Shown here: positions 34,051 to 42,028 of the stretch, in pieces
Position numbering within the stretch: the first letter of the stretch is position 1
Layout: each line of letters opens with the position of its first letter
Source: Halalkalibacter akibai JCM 9157
Lineage (GTDB): Bacteria; Bacillota; Bacilli; Bacillales; Bacillaceae_D
Direction: 5' to 3'
Assembly (NCBI RefSeq): GCF_000513135.1
Contig: NZ_BAUV01000013.1
Coordinates: 1-64,000 of the forward strand
Length of the DNA: 64,000 nucleotides
The notes under the pieces: generated by a model
Told to the model about the DNA's origin: nothing
The model's database searches: none
The model's input: only the letters and a program-made list of their open reading frames with translations
Made by a program: the position numbers and the translations under genes

Positions 34051-34938
34051 AAGAGATTCAAGAGGAATAAAGTGAACCTGGAATAGTTACAGTAGATAAA
34101 CTACCACTATTCCTAGCCAAAGAAAGTAAGGCACTCGTTCTTCCTTTTAAAGATGGAACGTACGAGAATCCAGTTCTGACTCTAGCAGTATAACATTAGT
34201 GTGTTGTTAGAGGTGCTTAACTAATGACTAATTCATATCATTTGCAGCTTTGCAATTAAGAAGTTTCCCTTTCAAAACTAATAACAATGATCATCAAACG
34301 CTAGGCCATTACAACAATAAGAGTTACTCTTAATTGGACATGTATTTTAAAAGTAGTTCTTTGATACGATTATCAAGGATAAAAAAGGAATGATTGAAGT
34401 CAGCCGCATACATCATAAAGCGTTGAAGCAAAGAAGGAGAAACTGGACGAGGATTATCCATGGAGCAGTTATTATCTGTAAATGTTACCAAATACGATGC
34501 AACCACTATGTATGAAGGTGGAAGCAATACTGGATTATTTTGTGGGGAGTTGGAGGATAGAAGAATTGTTTTCGCGATTTTTGTCATTTCCTATGTCGAA
34601 AGTTCTTGTGATGAAAAGCACGAGGACGGTTAGGGAATTTGAAAAAGTCTAATTAACATAGAACAAATGATAACCAGCTACTGTTTGAAAATGAGAAAAA
34701 ATCTTCAAACTCAAAAAATAGTATTTAAGTTTATTTATCTACTCTTTCACTGATCGCCAAAGGTTCTCGTACTGCTACAAGAAAAATTAAGATGTATACT
34801 GTAAATTGAGGGGAAGCGTTTAGCAAATAATCTAGTTGCTTACCATAATGAATCATCAGTATTCTGATTGAGGAACTGTTTATTTTCTTTTGCTATTCCT
34901 TAATGGGAATGTTTTGTTACATATAACACATGTATAAA
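34051..34938. other. Gene-poor accessory stretch with one doubtful 85-codon frame
   Basis: 888 bases. An 85-codon minus-strand frame (34330-34587) beginning MTKIAKTILLSSNSPQ has no family I recognise and no good ribosome site. A plus-strand fragment near 34085-34195 reads VTVDKLPLFLAKESKALVLPFKDGTYENP without a start. Both may be debris of inserted genes. No repeats or RNA genes seen. Confidence 0.4.
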
Positions 34939-35784
34939 TTAAATTACCCCACCTAACCCCTCCAACCACCAACCCCACTTCTCCACAGCCAGCACCGACC
35001 TTCTCAACTCATTCACCATCTGATTAAACAACGTTCCATAAAAGTACTGCATAAAACTCGTCTTAATTCTATTCTGCTTATACTGATAAACAGTCTCTTT
35101 AAACGCTTGAGTGATGGTAGGCAAGAAAAATGAAGGGGTATGAGTTGTTTTTGTGTTGCGGTGGGCCATTAAGACGCGGTCCCAGAGAGCACAAATTTCT
35201 TTGGCACGGTTGAAGAATGGCTTAACTAGTTTGATGAATTCTTTTGGAACGTAAGAAGGTACGAATGTAAAATCTAGTGATTCGACCGCGCTATTACGTA
35301 GCTCTTTATCTTTTAGGTTTTTACTAGCTTTAATCTTTTTAGCTTCCTCTTTGGATTCCTTGAGTGGAGTCGTTGGTGGGAAGGGCTTTTCAGAGGTTGA
35401 ACGTTCCGTCAATTTAGGGCTTTGCGCTCCGTCAAAACGATGAAAGACGTATACGTTATGAGAGTTGCCTCCTTTTTTCTCCCTTATTGTAGAATGGATG
35501 GAGAGGATATCAAGTGCTTTTGCTTTTCTAAGCATTCGTTCAAAGGTTGTTCTGGATAAGCTTGTTTTATCTGAATTGGCTGCTGCGACCAGAATATCTA
35601 TACGGGCATTGCAGATACCGAAATATTTGACACTGTATTGAATTAACGTTAACAGGGCTGTTTGTTCTTTTTTGGTGAATTGGTCTCGGTATAGTTGGAG
35701 AACTTGTTTGGTTGATTCGTTAAACTCTTTGACGGAAGTAAACTGGCTGAGGTGGGTAAAGGATTTGATATGGCCTGATTTCAT
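34939..35784 (-). CDS. Helix-turn-helix protein of unknown role (replication-initiator-like)
   Basis: 281 residues. The N-terminal third (QFTKKEQTALLTLIQYSVKYFGICNARIDILVAAANSDKTSLSRTTFERMLRKAKALDILSI) reads as a winged-helix of the kind seen in plasmid/phage replication organisers. A basic linker (about 130-170) and a helical C-terminal half follow. Similar proteins recur in Bacillus genomes and plasmids without known function. ATG 35784 follows AGGAGACTCC. It heads away from the ComK-like gene 86 nt upstream, in the same direction, within a region of mobile relics. Confidence 0.55.
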   Translation of the reverse strand: MKSGHIKSFTHLSQFTSVKEFNESTKQVLQLYRDQFTKKEQTALLTLIQYSVKYFGICNARIDILVAAANSDKTSLSRTTFERMLRKAKALDILSIHSTIREKKGGNSHNVYVFHRFDGAQSPKLTERSTSEKPFPPTTPLKESKEEAKKIKASKNLKDKELRNSAVESLDFTFVPSYVPKEFIKLVKPFFNRAKEICALWDRVLMAHRNTKTTHTPSFFLPTITQAFKETVYQYKQNRIKTSFMQYFYGTLFNQMVNELRRSVLAVEKWGWWLEGLGGVI

Positions 35785-35870
35785 GAGGAGACTCCTTTTA
35801 TGTAGGGGTTATTTTTAGTGGTAGGTTGAACCTGGCATCTTGGATGACAGGTTCTTTTCTTTGGTCATCA

Positions 35871-36368
35871 CTAGTTTAGTTGACACAGATTTGGTTGTTC
35901 GTGGTGAGAGAACCGGACGATGCAGTAGGAGGTGCGTTGAACTTGCTTTTCTAGCGTGTGATAGGAAACGTTCAGGGTTAGTTTTTGATAGTTAGTAAAG
36001 GTGATAATCGAATTGGTTGGATTTTGTGGATGGCGTTTTATGGTTTTAATGTGGTGATAAAAGATCCAGATGCAATCGAAGAGCTTTGGAGAATGAGTAG
36101 GGAAGGCGTATATCTGTTCATGTGGGTTGATTGGAATTGGGATTTTGTTTTGAATGCCAGTTTTATAAGTGACAGCTGTTCTTCGGCCAGAGTATTCAGC
36201 TCCGCCTTCTAAGCAACCTGATTTAATTAGCTGGATAGGAGTTTTTCTTACATAGAGAATTTGATTTCGTTCCCAAACGATCGTGGAGTAGTCGAGATGG
36301 GTAGCTGGAATGAGAGCGATCGTATCGCGGTTAAGATCGTAATGTGGAAGAACAACAGGTTTTGTCAT
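35871..36368 (-). CDS. comK: ComK-like competence transcription factor
   Basis: 165 residues. The alignment by eye to Bacillus ComK is clear: NRDTIALIP, IVWERNQILYVRKTPIQLIKSGCLEGGAEYSGRRTAVTYKTG, IPIPINPHEQIYAFPTHSP, WIFYHHIK and SYHTLEKQVQRTSYC match the order and spacing of the ComK core (residues about 10-155). ComK binds AT-rich K-boxes and activates DNA-uptake genes. The C-terminus is about 25 residues shorter than the B. subtilis protein, losing the tail used for MecA/ClpC-controlled degradation. It sits in a relic-rich stretch between two HTH genes, so it may be an accessory paralogue (inference). ATG 36368 follows GGAGCTCC. Confidence 0.82.
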   Translation of the reverse strand: MTKPVVLPHYDLNRDTIALIPATHLDYSTIVWERNQILYVRKTPIQLIKSGCLEGGAEYSGRRTAVTYKTGIQNKIPIPINPHEQIYAFPTHSPKLFDCIWIFYHHIKTIKRHPQNPTNSIITFTNYQKLTLNVSYHTLEKQVQRTSYCIVRFSHHEQPNLCQLN

Positions 36369-36428
36369 AGGCGGAGCTCCTTTAGAGGGGATTTTTAATG
36401 ATTCTAGAGATGATCTGGGGAAGTAGAT

Positions 36429-36743
36429 TTAGACATCGTAGAGATGATTCTTTTTTAGAAAGTGATTCATTTTTGATTTTGCGTTTTCAAGGGCGATTTC
36501 AAAGTCTTTTCCTATTAAGCAGTTTAATTGTAGAATCGTTTGGTAGTTAGTTGTCGTTGTGCCGCGTTCAATGTTCATCATTTGAGAATAAGAGATTCCA
36601 AGGCTATAAGCTAAATCATCGCTTGTGATATTGTGATACTTACGGTATGCACGAACAACACGACCAATTTCGATATTAATCTCTTCTTCTAATTTTTTTC
36701 TCTCTTTTTCTACCTCTTCCTCAATCGGACGTTGTTTACTCAA
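36429..36743 (-). CDS. XRE-family helix-turn-helix protein
   Basis: 104 residues. A charged coiled N-terminus (EEEVEKERKKLEEEINIEIG) precedes a five-helix XRE domain (about 28-85: RAYRKYHNITSDDLAYSLGISYSQMMNIERGTTTTNYQTILQL). A small repressor or partner regulator. It is transcribed toward comK (60 nt apart) and could regulate that gene. ATG 36743 has AAGGAGC upstream. Confidence 0.8.
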   Translation of the reverse strand: MSKQRPIEEEVEKERKKLEEEINIEIGRVVRAYRKYHNITSDDLAYSLGISYSQMMNIERGTTTTNYQTILQLNCLIGKDFEIALENAKSKMNHFLKKNHLYDV

Positions 36744-36962
36744 TGGATTAGCTCCTTTTTAGACTATAATCAGTCAAGTAAAGGAAGAGAGAGAACTAGT
36801 ATATTGTGTTTTATTACATTTATTGGTGGTTTATCTTATTATTTTTTTGTGTTGCCTGTAAAAGTTAAAAGAGGATTGGTGTAAAATGTAACTTTACTCC
36901 AATCCTAAGTTCCTTATTTTTATTTACTAGCCTTCGTGTCTTTCTACTTTTTGTTATTTTAA

Positions 36963-36990
36963 TGCGACCTATTTAATTTATTTCCGTCTA
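36963..36990 (+). promoter_or_regulatory. ECF-type autoregulated promoter
   Basis: TGCGAC (36963-36968) and CGTCTA (36985-36990) are spaced 16 nt apart, close to the TGAAAC/TGTAAC - N16-17 - CGTC pattern of bacilli ECF promoters. The position right before an ECF sigma gene fits self-activation. Confidence 0.6.
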
Positions 36991-37026
36991 AGTAATAGTG
37001 AACCATACAAGCTAGGAGGTAGAATC

Positions 37027-37554
37027 TTGTCTGATGATAAGCAACAAGTGATTACAGAGTGGTACTCACAATATAGTCAATCTATATACAGCTATATTTT
37101 ATTAATGACCAGAGAACAGCAGCTGGCTGAAGATCTGACCCAAGAGACGTTTATAAAAGCCTATAGATATTATGATTCTTTCAAAGGAGATTCAAGCTCA
37201 AAGACCTGGTTGTTTACCATTGCTAGAAATACAACGGTTGATTATGTTCGAGCGAGAAAGCCAGTTAATTACTTGAAGGAATTATTAAGTTTGAAAAAGG
37301 AAAAAGGTCCTTTGCCGGACGAGGTTGTGCAAATAAAGGAAACTTCTAGAGAGCTATATGACGCATTGAGTCAATTGAAGAAGTCATATCGCGATGTTAT
37401 TATTCTCAGAAAACTGAAGGAGTTCTCCACGAAAGAAACAGCGATGATCCTAAACTGTTCAGAGAGCAAAGTGAAGTCAACGTTAAGTAGAGCCATTCCA
37501 GCTTTAGAAAAACAGCTTCTGAAGGAGGGATATTTACATGAAAACTCAATTTGA
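37027..37554 (+). CDS. ECF RNA polymerase sigma factor (SigX-like)
   Basis: 175 residues: region 2 (about 12-80, with DLTQETFIKAYRYYDSF and SSSKTWLFTIARNTTVDYVRARK) and region 4 (about 115-165, KKSYRDVIILRKLKEFSTKETAMILNCSESKVKSTLSRA). TTG 37027 lies 5 nt after TAGGAGGT. It overlaps the downstream membrane protein by 17 nt, the usual sigma/anti-sigma coupling. An ECF-type promoter precedes it. Envelope-stress role is likely by family; target genes are unknown. Confidence 0.92.
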   Translation: MSDDKQQVITEWYSQYSQSIYSYILLMTREQQLAEDLTQETFIKAYRYYDSFKGDSSSKTWLFTIARNTTVDYVRARKPVNYLKELLSLKKEKGPLPDEVVQIKETSRELYDALSQLKKSYRDVIILRKLKEFSTKETAMILNCSESKVKSTLSRAIPALEKQLLKEGYLHENSI

Positions 37555-38308
37555 CGAACAGTTGAAGCAATTGGATCGAGATATCCACTGGGACCAACAG
37601 AGAAACGAAAAAATTAAGCAAAACGTTCTAGCTGAGATTGGAAAACAGGAAAGAAAAGCCTGGAAGTTCAAACCTTTTGTAATCGCATCAGTTAGCATGG
37701 CCGCCTTTGCTTTATTTGCCTTTTTAGTTGTAGGAAACATGAATCCAGTTAATGAAACTCCAAAACCAGCTGAAGTGGAGAATACAAGACCATTCGGAGA
37801 AGCAGAGGACACGGATAAGGAAAAAAGTATGTTTGAACATGAATGGGGAGAATTCAGGGATCCTTTAGATGATGAAGATGACGTGAAACTATCAGAGTTC
37901 GGCGGTTCATGGACTGAGGAAGACATGTTAAACGATCTCTCTGCAGGCATTATTTTAGCGCACCGTCAATTAAAGAAATTCGTTGAGGGTGATTGGAATC
38001 CTGATTATGATTCATTAGAAGACGAGCAGATTTATTTGGATCTTTCCTTATATATAGGTCAGGCGTCTACAGCAGCTTATCATTTATCTGCAGACAATTA
38101 TTTGTATGTCGATCTGGTAAACGTACACTCTGTCTTAGGAGAAGCCTATCGAAATAAGGATGATGCCGGAATGACATTAGCGTATCAAGTCGTCCATGAT
38201 CTCGATGTAGCTTACAATGGCTTTGAGTCAGATAAGGATTCGTTTAAGGTTACTCTGTACCGGGATGCGACTTATGATGCGGTTAGGAGTTATTTAGGGA
38301 GGCAGTGA
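37538..38308 (+). CDS. Membrane anti-sigma factor partner of the ECF sigma
   Basis: 256 residues. The cytoplasmic N-terminus (1-44), one membrane helix (about 45-66) and an acidic outer region fit an anti-sigma of the RsiX kind. The late part (about 130-256) is helical and resembles no domain I can name. Coupled by overlap to the sigma gene. It ends tail to tail with the xylanase gene: the two overlap by 15 bp, and a REP repeat begins 4 bp beyond its stop codon. Confidence 0.75.
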   Translation: MKTQFDEQLKQLDRDIHWDQQRNEKIKQNVLAEIGKQERKAWKFKPFVIASVSMAAFALFAFLVVGNMNPVNETPKPAEVENTRPFGEAEDTDKEKSMFEHEWGEFRDPLDDEDDVKLSEFGGSWTEEDMLNDLSAGIILAHRQLKKFVEGDWNPDYDSLEDEQIYLDLSLYIGQASTAAYHLSADNYLYVDLVNVHSVLGEAYRNKDDAGMTLAYQVVHDLDVAYNGFESDKDSFKVTLYRDATYDAVRSYLGRQ

Positions 38309-40161
38309 TGTTGGAAGCGCGGGGACGGTTCTTATGCTTCCTTTTATCTGGTGTTTTCTTCCAATGTGAATGTCATCGTCTAGACCTTCTGGCCAATTAA
38401 CAAGAAGGGTATCGGGTTCCCCGTTTGTTCCAACCTTTTCTACCTTAATCCAGTTGATCGAGAAGGCGTTACCCCCACCGCCGCCTCGGATGCCGATGTT
38501 CCCAATCAACCCATCAGCAGGTTGTGAACCTTCTAATTTGATTTCACTTGTTAACGTATAGCTTCCCATATTTACCATACCACTGTTGAAGAACGCAGGT
38601 ATATGCTTAGCCACTTCATTAGCAGAATACGGATAGCTGTTTACGTGCGCCCCATCAGCACTTGTATAACCACCATTCGAGTTATCTTTTATCCAACGTA
38701 CACGAATAGAGCTAGTACCTTTTGCGGTGTAGTTAAAGCTTAAACGGTAAGTTGCGTCTTTTTCAGGAGTGAAAGCTACTTTTCCATCCTCATCTGTTGT
38801 GGACCAAGGCCACTGAGATGCGTCGTTGCCTAGTATGATATTGGCTCCGGACCAACTGTCTCCATTACCCGTATCATAAACATAGACACCGTCGATTTGC
38901 TTTTGTTCTTGATCTGTATCAGGTTCAATGTATTCGTGAGTGGCTAGAAATTTATCAGTGTAGAGAATACCTAGCAATGCTTTTTTGGCATGTCCGTCAT
39001 AGTCATACGGCATAGCAAATTCGCCACCCTTCCAGCCATCGCGTACATCTCTCACACCGGCAAGTTTCACAGTTTCAATGACTTTTGGATTGCCAGTAGT
39101 ATTGGCTGGACCTGCAGCATAATTTCGATAGATTTGGAACAACTCAGCATACTTCATTCCTTGATTATTTTCATTCTCAGGAGTTAGCTCACCAGGTGGT
39201 AAAGCAATGTCCATCTCGGTAATATGAACCTTGACTCCTGGCAATGTCGCAAACAATTTGATGTTTTCCTCAACATTTTGGACATTAGTAGAAAGGTTGT
39301 AGTGCCCCTGCATACCAATCACTTCGATCAAAGGTTTACCATTTGGTCGAACATCTGCATACCGCTCATTAATATCTTTTACCATCTCATAAGTTACGCG
39401 AGCTTTGTTAGGAGAATCAAGACCAAAATCATTGTAGACTAGTTTGAGGTCCCACCCATTGCGGTCAACAACTTCGGCAGCTTTCAAGAAAGCAAACTCT
39501 ACCCATTCCCAGCCGAGCGCCATATACCAGCCTTCTCCTTTGGCTAAGGACGCTCTCCAATCGGCAGGTCTGCAGTTCCGATAGCTTCGTTTACAACATC
39601 TATACCCTCAAGACGACTGCCGTAGTAGCCAAGTACATTCTCGATATGAGTATTAAGATTTTCTAGAGCCGTTTCTCGATCAAATTCACCAGACTGACCA
39701 TATCTAGCCGGTGGCGCATCCCACATCCACGTAGGTGTTTGTGAATGCCACGCGAGAGTATGTCCGTAAAAAAGCATATCTGAGTTTCGATCAGAATAGG
39801 CTTTCATCGCGTTATCGGCACTAGTGTATGTAAAGATGCCCTTTTCTCTTTGAGTACTCTCAGGTTTCATCTCATTCCCCGGTGTATATGAAGCGTAATT
39901 GTAAAGTAATCCCTCGATTTCCCCTCGACCAAAAATACCAAAGGAGAAATAATCTTTATATTCATCCTTTAGTGCTGGGTAATGTTCAAAAGTCATGCCA
40001 GTGGGAGGTAAGTCATCGTTGGTAGCAGCTATGGCAGTGAATAAGCCGTTATTTAAGAGCGAAGCCACCAATAGGACTGATAAGGATAGCAACAAAGCTT
40101 GTCTAGATGCGGATTTACTTGACATTGAAACTAGCTGTTTAAGAGATCGTTTAGAATTCAT
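38294..40161 (-). pseudogene. GH10 endo-xylanase with C-terminal module, split by 1-nt frameshift
   Basis: Restored product is about 622 residues: signal peptide (about 18-46), GH10 barrel (about 50-420) with acid/base Glu192 in VVNEAIG and nucleophile Glu at about 316 in HITEMD, then a beta-sandwich module (about 430-600) ending INWIKVEK. The frame breaks after GER at about 39550: one added base in CGTCCTTAG turns the stop into (S)LAKGEGWYMALGWEW. Both halves are otherwise intact. The last 15 codons, including SIRTVPALP, come from a REP repeat, so the original C-terminus was probably at or near RKHQIK. Secreted xylan-cutting enzyme if intact; natural mutation versus assembly error is open. 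Confidence 0.9.
38313..38341 (+). repeat. REP copy a, inside the 3' end of the xylanase gene
   Basis: 29 bp with ends GGAAGC and GCTTCC and core GGGGACGGTTCTTATGCTTC. It lies in frame inside the last codons of the xylanase gene (minus strand). Confidence 0.85.
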
Positions 40162-40333
40162 GAAATTTTGCCTCCTCTAAAAAGAATGTCCCCCTGTTTT
40201 ATTTTGAGTGGGGCAACTCAATGTTCAGGTTCATGCCGCTTTGTTATCGCACAACAAGAATAAGTTTTTTTAGATCATTGTTATTTTTTCTCACCCTTTC
40301 CATTACACTTTTTTAATTCTTGTTAGTCGATAA

Positions 40334-40376
40334 GTTAACAATAACAATTAAGTCTCATTGTTAACTTGTATACAAG
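40334..40376. promoter_or_regulatory. Candidate operators upstream of the GH10 xylanase
   Basis: GTTAACAAT (40334-40342) and ATTGTTAAC (40357-40365) form a 9-bp inverted repeat. A palindrome CTTGTATACAAG (40365-40376) abuts it, and GCATACTAGTATAC follows. Such TTGTATACAA palindromes are typical of GntR-class sites. The stretch lies 170-215 bp upstream of the xylanase start. The regulator is unknown, and it differs from the CGTGTACGTACACG sites of the arabinose block. Confidence 0.45.
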
Positions 40377-40460
40377 CATACTAGTATACTCAAAACTTAT
40401 TATACTATTTATGTAAGGGTTTTCAAGTTAAATTTTGACAACTATTGGGGGGAGAGAGGG

Positions 40461-40663
40461 GGAAGCGGGGGGACGGTTCTTGTGCTTCCTATTTTGTCAG
40501 TAGCCATAAAGTATTAATATGGCCATGAACTGAATAGATGGTACGGAATCGGAATGAAGATGGTTTGGGGTGGTTATGTGGGTTTACAAATGCATTGCTA
40601 TAAGCTTAGTATATTAAAGTTTTTTGTACTCTAAGGAAGCAAGAGAACCATCCCTATACTTGG
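40461..40663. repeat. REPIN-like element 1 (two inverted REPs around about 145 bp)
   Basis: REP copy b (40461-40489, plus) and copy c (40635-40663, minus) face each other. Each is 29 bp with core GGGACGGTTCTTGTGCTTCC or its complement. The interior contains ATAAAGTATTAATATGG and GGGGTGGTTATGTGGGTTT, shared with the next element. This is the layout of REPIN/MITE units mobilised by REP-associated transposases; none is present here. Confidence 0.8.
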
Positions 40664-40709
40664 TTGGAAATTATCTGTTAAACTAACCATATGATGTAAT
40701 GAAGATATT

Positions 40710-40890
40710 GGAAGATTTGGAGACGGTTCTTATGCTTTCTACTAGGCAGCAGGCAGTAATAAAGTATTAATATGGAGTAAAGAATGACGATAGTTGGGGG
40801 TGGTTATGTAGGTTTTTAAATGCTTGCTATTAACTTAGTGTATTGAGTTTTTGTACTCGAAGGAAGCAAGAGAACCGTCCCTATGCTTCC
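40710..40890. repeat. REPIN-like element 2, tandem homologue of element 1
   Basis: REP copy d (40710-40739, plus; slightly worn) and copy e (40862-40890, minus) flank an interior sharing ATAAAGTATTAATATGG, GGGGTGGTTATGTAGGTTT and TTTTTGTACTC with element 1, but with small deletions. The two elements lie 46 bp apart in the same orientation, an array made by tandem duplication or repeated insertion. Confidence 0.8.
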
Positions 40891-40907
40891 CTTGAAAGGA
40901 TGATTTG

Positions 40908-41867
40908 GTGAGTCAAACAAAAAATGAAAATCTAACTTTTCATGGTAAGTTAACATTTAAGGAATTCAAAATATATAACATCTTTCACAGTAGAAAAGCT
41001 CAAGTCGTAATGTTTGTGGTATCATTCTTTGCTGCCTTTTTTATGTGGTCCACTCTTCGTTCGACCCCTAGTTCTTTTCTTGATTTTCAGTTAGTTATCA
41101 CTTCTATTTTATTTGGTGTAATAGGGGTGTTCATGTTGTATACCGTGACAAACAGACAGGCACGTAAACATTTTTACAGTGAGTCTTTTATGAAGTTAAA
41201 ACAAAGTTACACGGTAAACAAAGACGGTATTATTCTAGAGACCGAGCGCAGTAAGGCTAATTTTCAATGGTCTGATGTGATATCCGCTCATGAGCTTGAA
41301 AGTCTATTTCTAGTCTATGTTGCGAAAGCAAAAGCAATGGTGATTCCTAAGAGGTACTTTGAAACAGACCAGGACATTTCTAAGTTTAAATCATTTCTTA
41401 CAACTGAATTAGAGTCAAAAAAGGTTAAGTTGAGTGCAGAAGGCAAAGAGGTATCCGTCAACCATCGACTTCTTGCTACAATGAATCATGTTTTTGCACT
41501 AATTCCTATACCAGTATTAAATTTTACTATTACGTTTTTATATTGGTTTATTTTGAAATACAATTCGAAATTCTTGAATCACCACGGGAAACAGTCAATA
41601 AATTTTCAGTTAAGCTTTTCTATGTATGGTACATTTCTGTTTCTTTTCTGGGTATCTTTTAATCTATTGTTCCAAGATACTGGTTCAGGAAGTAGCCTGC
41701 TGATCACATTTATTACGGTTGCTGTTGGTATTGTGATGGTATTATTCTATATCATTACGATTTTTGTAGCGATGGTTGCGTCATTATTAGGTAAAGAGTT
41801 TCGGTATCCTTTGACAATTAAGTTTCTCGGAAAGCGCGGGGCCAGTTCTCGTAGTTCTCAGTTATAG
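40908..41867 (+). CDS. Membrane protein with YcxB-like and DUF4870 parts
   Basis: About 319 residues. Two membrane helices (about 33-52, 62-82) lead into a cytoplasmic segment of YcxB-like type (about 88-170: FYSESFMKLKQSYTVNKDGIILETERSKANFQWSDVISAHE). The end (about 188-310) is a DUF4870-like three-helix part with NHRLLATMNHVFALIPIP and FLNHHGKQSINFQLSFSMY. The joining of the two in one protein is noteworthy. The start is GTG 40908, after GAAAGGA; TTG 40905 is an alternative. The ribosome site begins 4 bp after REP copy e. Function unknown. Confidence 0.65.
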   Translation: MSQTKNENLTFHGKLTFKEFKIYNIFHSRKAQVVMFVVSFFAAFFMWSTLRSTPSSFLDFQLVITSILFGVIGVFMLYTVTNRQARKHFYSESFMKLKQSYTVNKDGIILETERSKANFQWSDVISAHELESLFLVYVAKAKAMVIPKRYFETDQDISKFKSFLTTELESKKVKLSAEGKEVSVNHRLLATMNHVFALIPIPVLNFTITFLYWFILKYNSKFLNHHGKQSINFQLSFSMYGTFLFLFWVSFNLLFQDTGSGSSLLITFITVAVGIVMVLFYIITIFVAMVASLLGKEFRYPLTIKFLGKRGASSRSSQL

Positions 41868-41947
41868 GGGAATTAGAGGCGGTGCTCGGGAGGATTTGTT
41901 GGGAGAAAAGTGAATTACAGTGGAAGATGTGAATATATACCGTAACA

Positions 41948-41979
41948 AGGGACCTCTTAACGTAAAGTAAGAGGTCCCT
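41948..41979 (+). terminator. Terminator after the YcxB/DUF4870 gene
   Basis: AGGGACCTCTTA and TAAGAGGTCCCT form a 12-bp stem with an 8-nt loop; the following T-run is weak. Confidence 0.7.
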
Positions 41980-41999
41980 GTGTTGTAAGTAGGTTACTA

Positions 42000-42028
42000 G
42001 GAAGCACGAGAACCGTCCCTATGCTTCC
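42000..42028 (-). repeat. REP copy f, overlapping the stop of the PTS gene
   Basis: 29 bp with ends GGAAGC and GCTTCC and core GAGAACCGTCCCTATGCTTC. On the minus strand its first bases supply the last two codons (Glu-Ala) and the TAG stop of the PTS gene. Confidence 0.85.

Noticed and set aside
34330-34587. 85-codon minus-strand frame as a gene
   Set aside because: No convincing ribosome site or recognisable family in a region of relics.
33460-36743. Complete prophage or integrative element
   Set aside because: No integrase, attachment repeats, capsid or relaxase genes; only relics and HTH genes are seen.
40461-40890. CRISPR array
   Set aside because: Repeats are inverted pairs around homologous interiors, not short direct repeats with unique spacers, and no cas gene is present.
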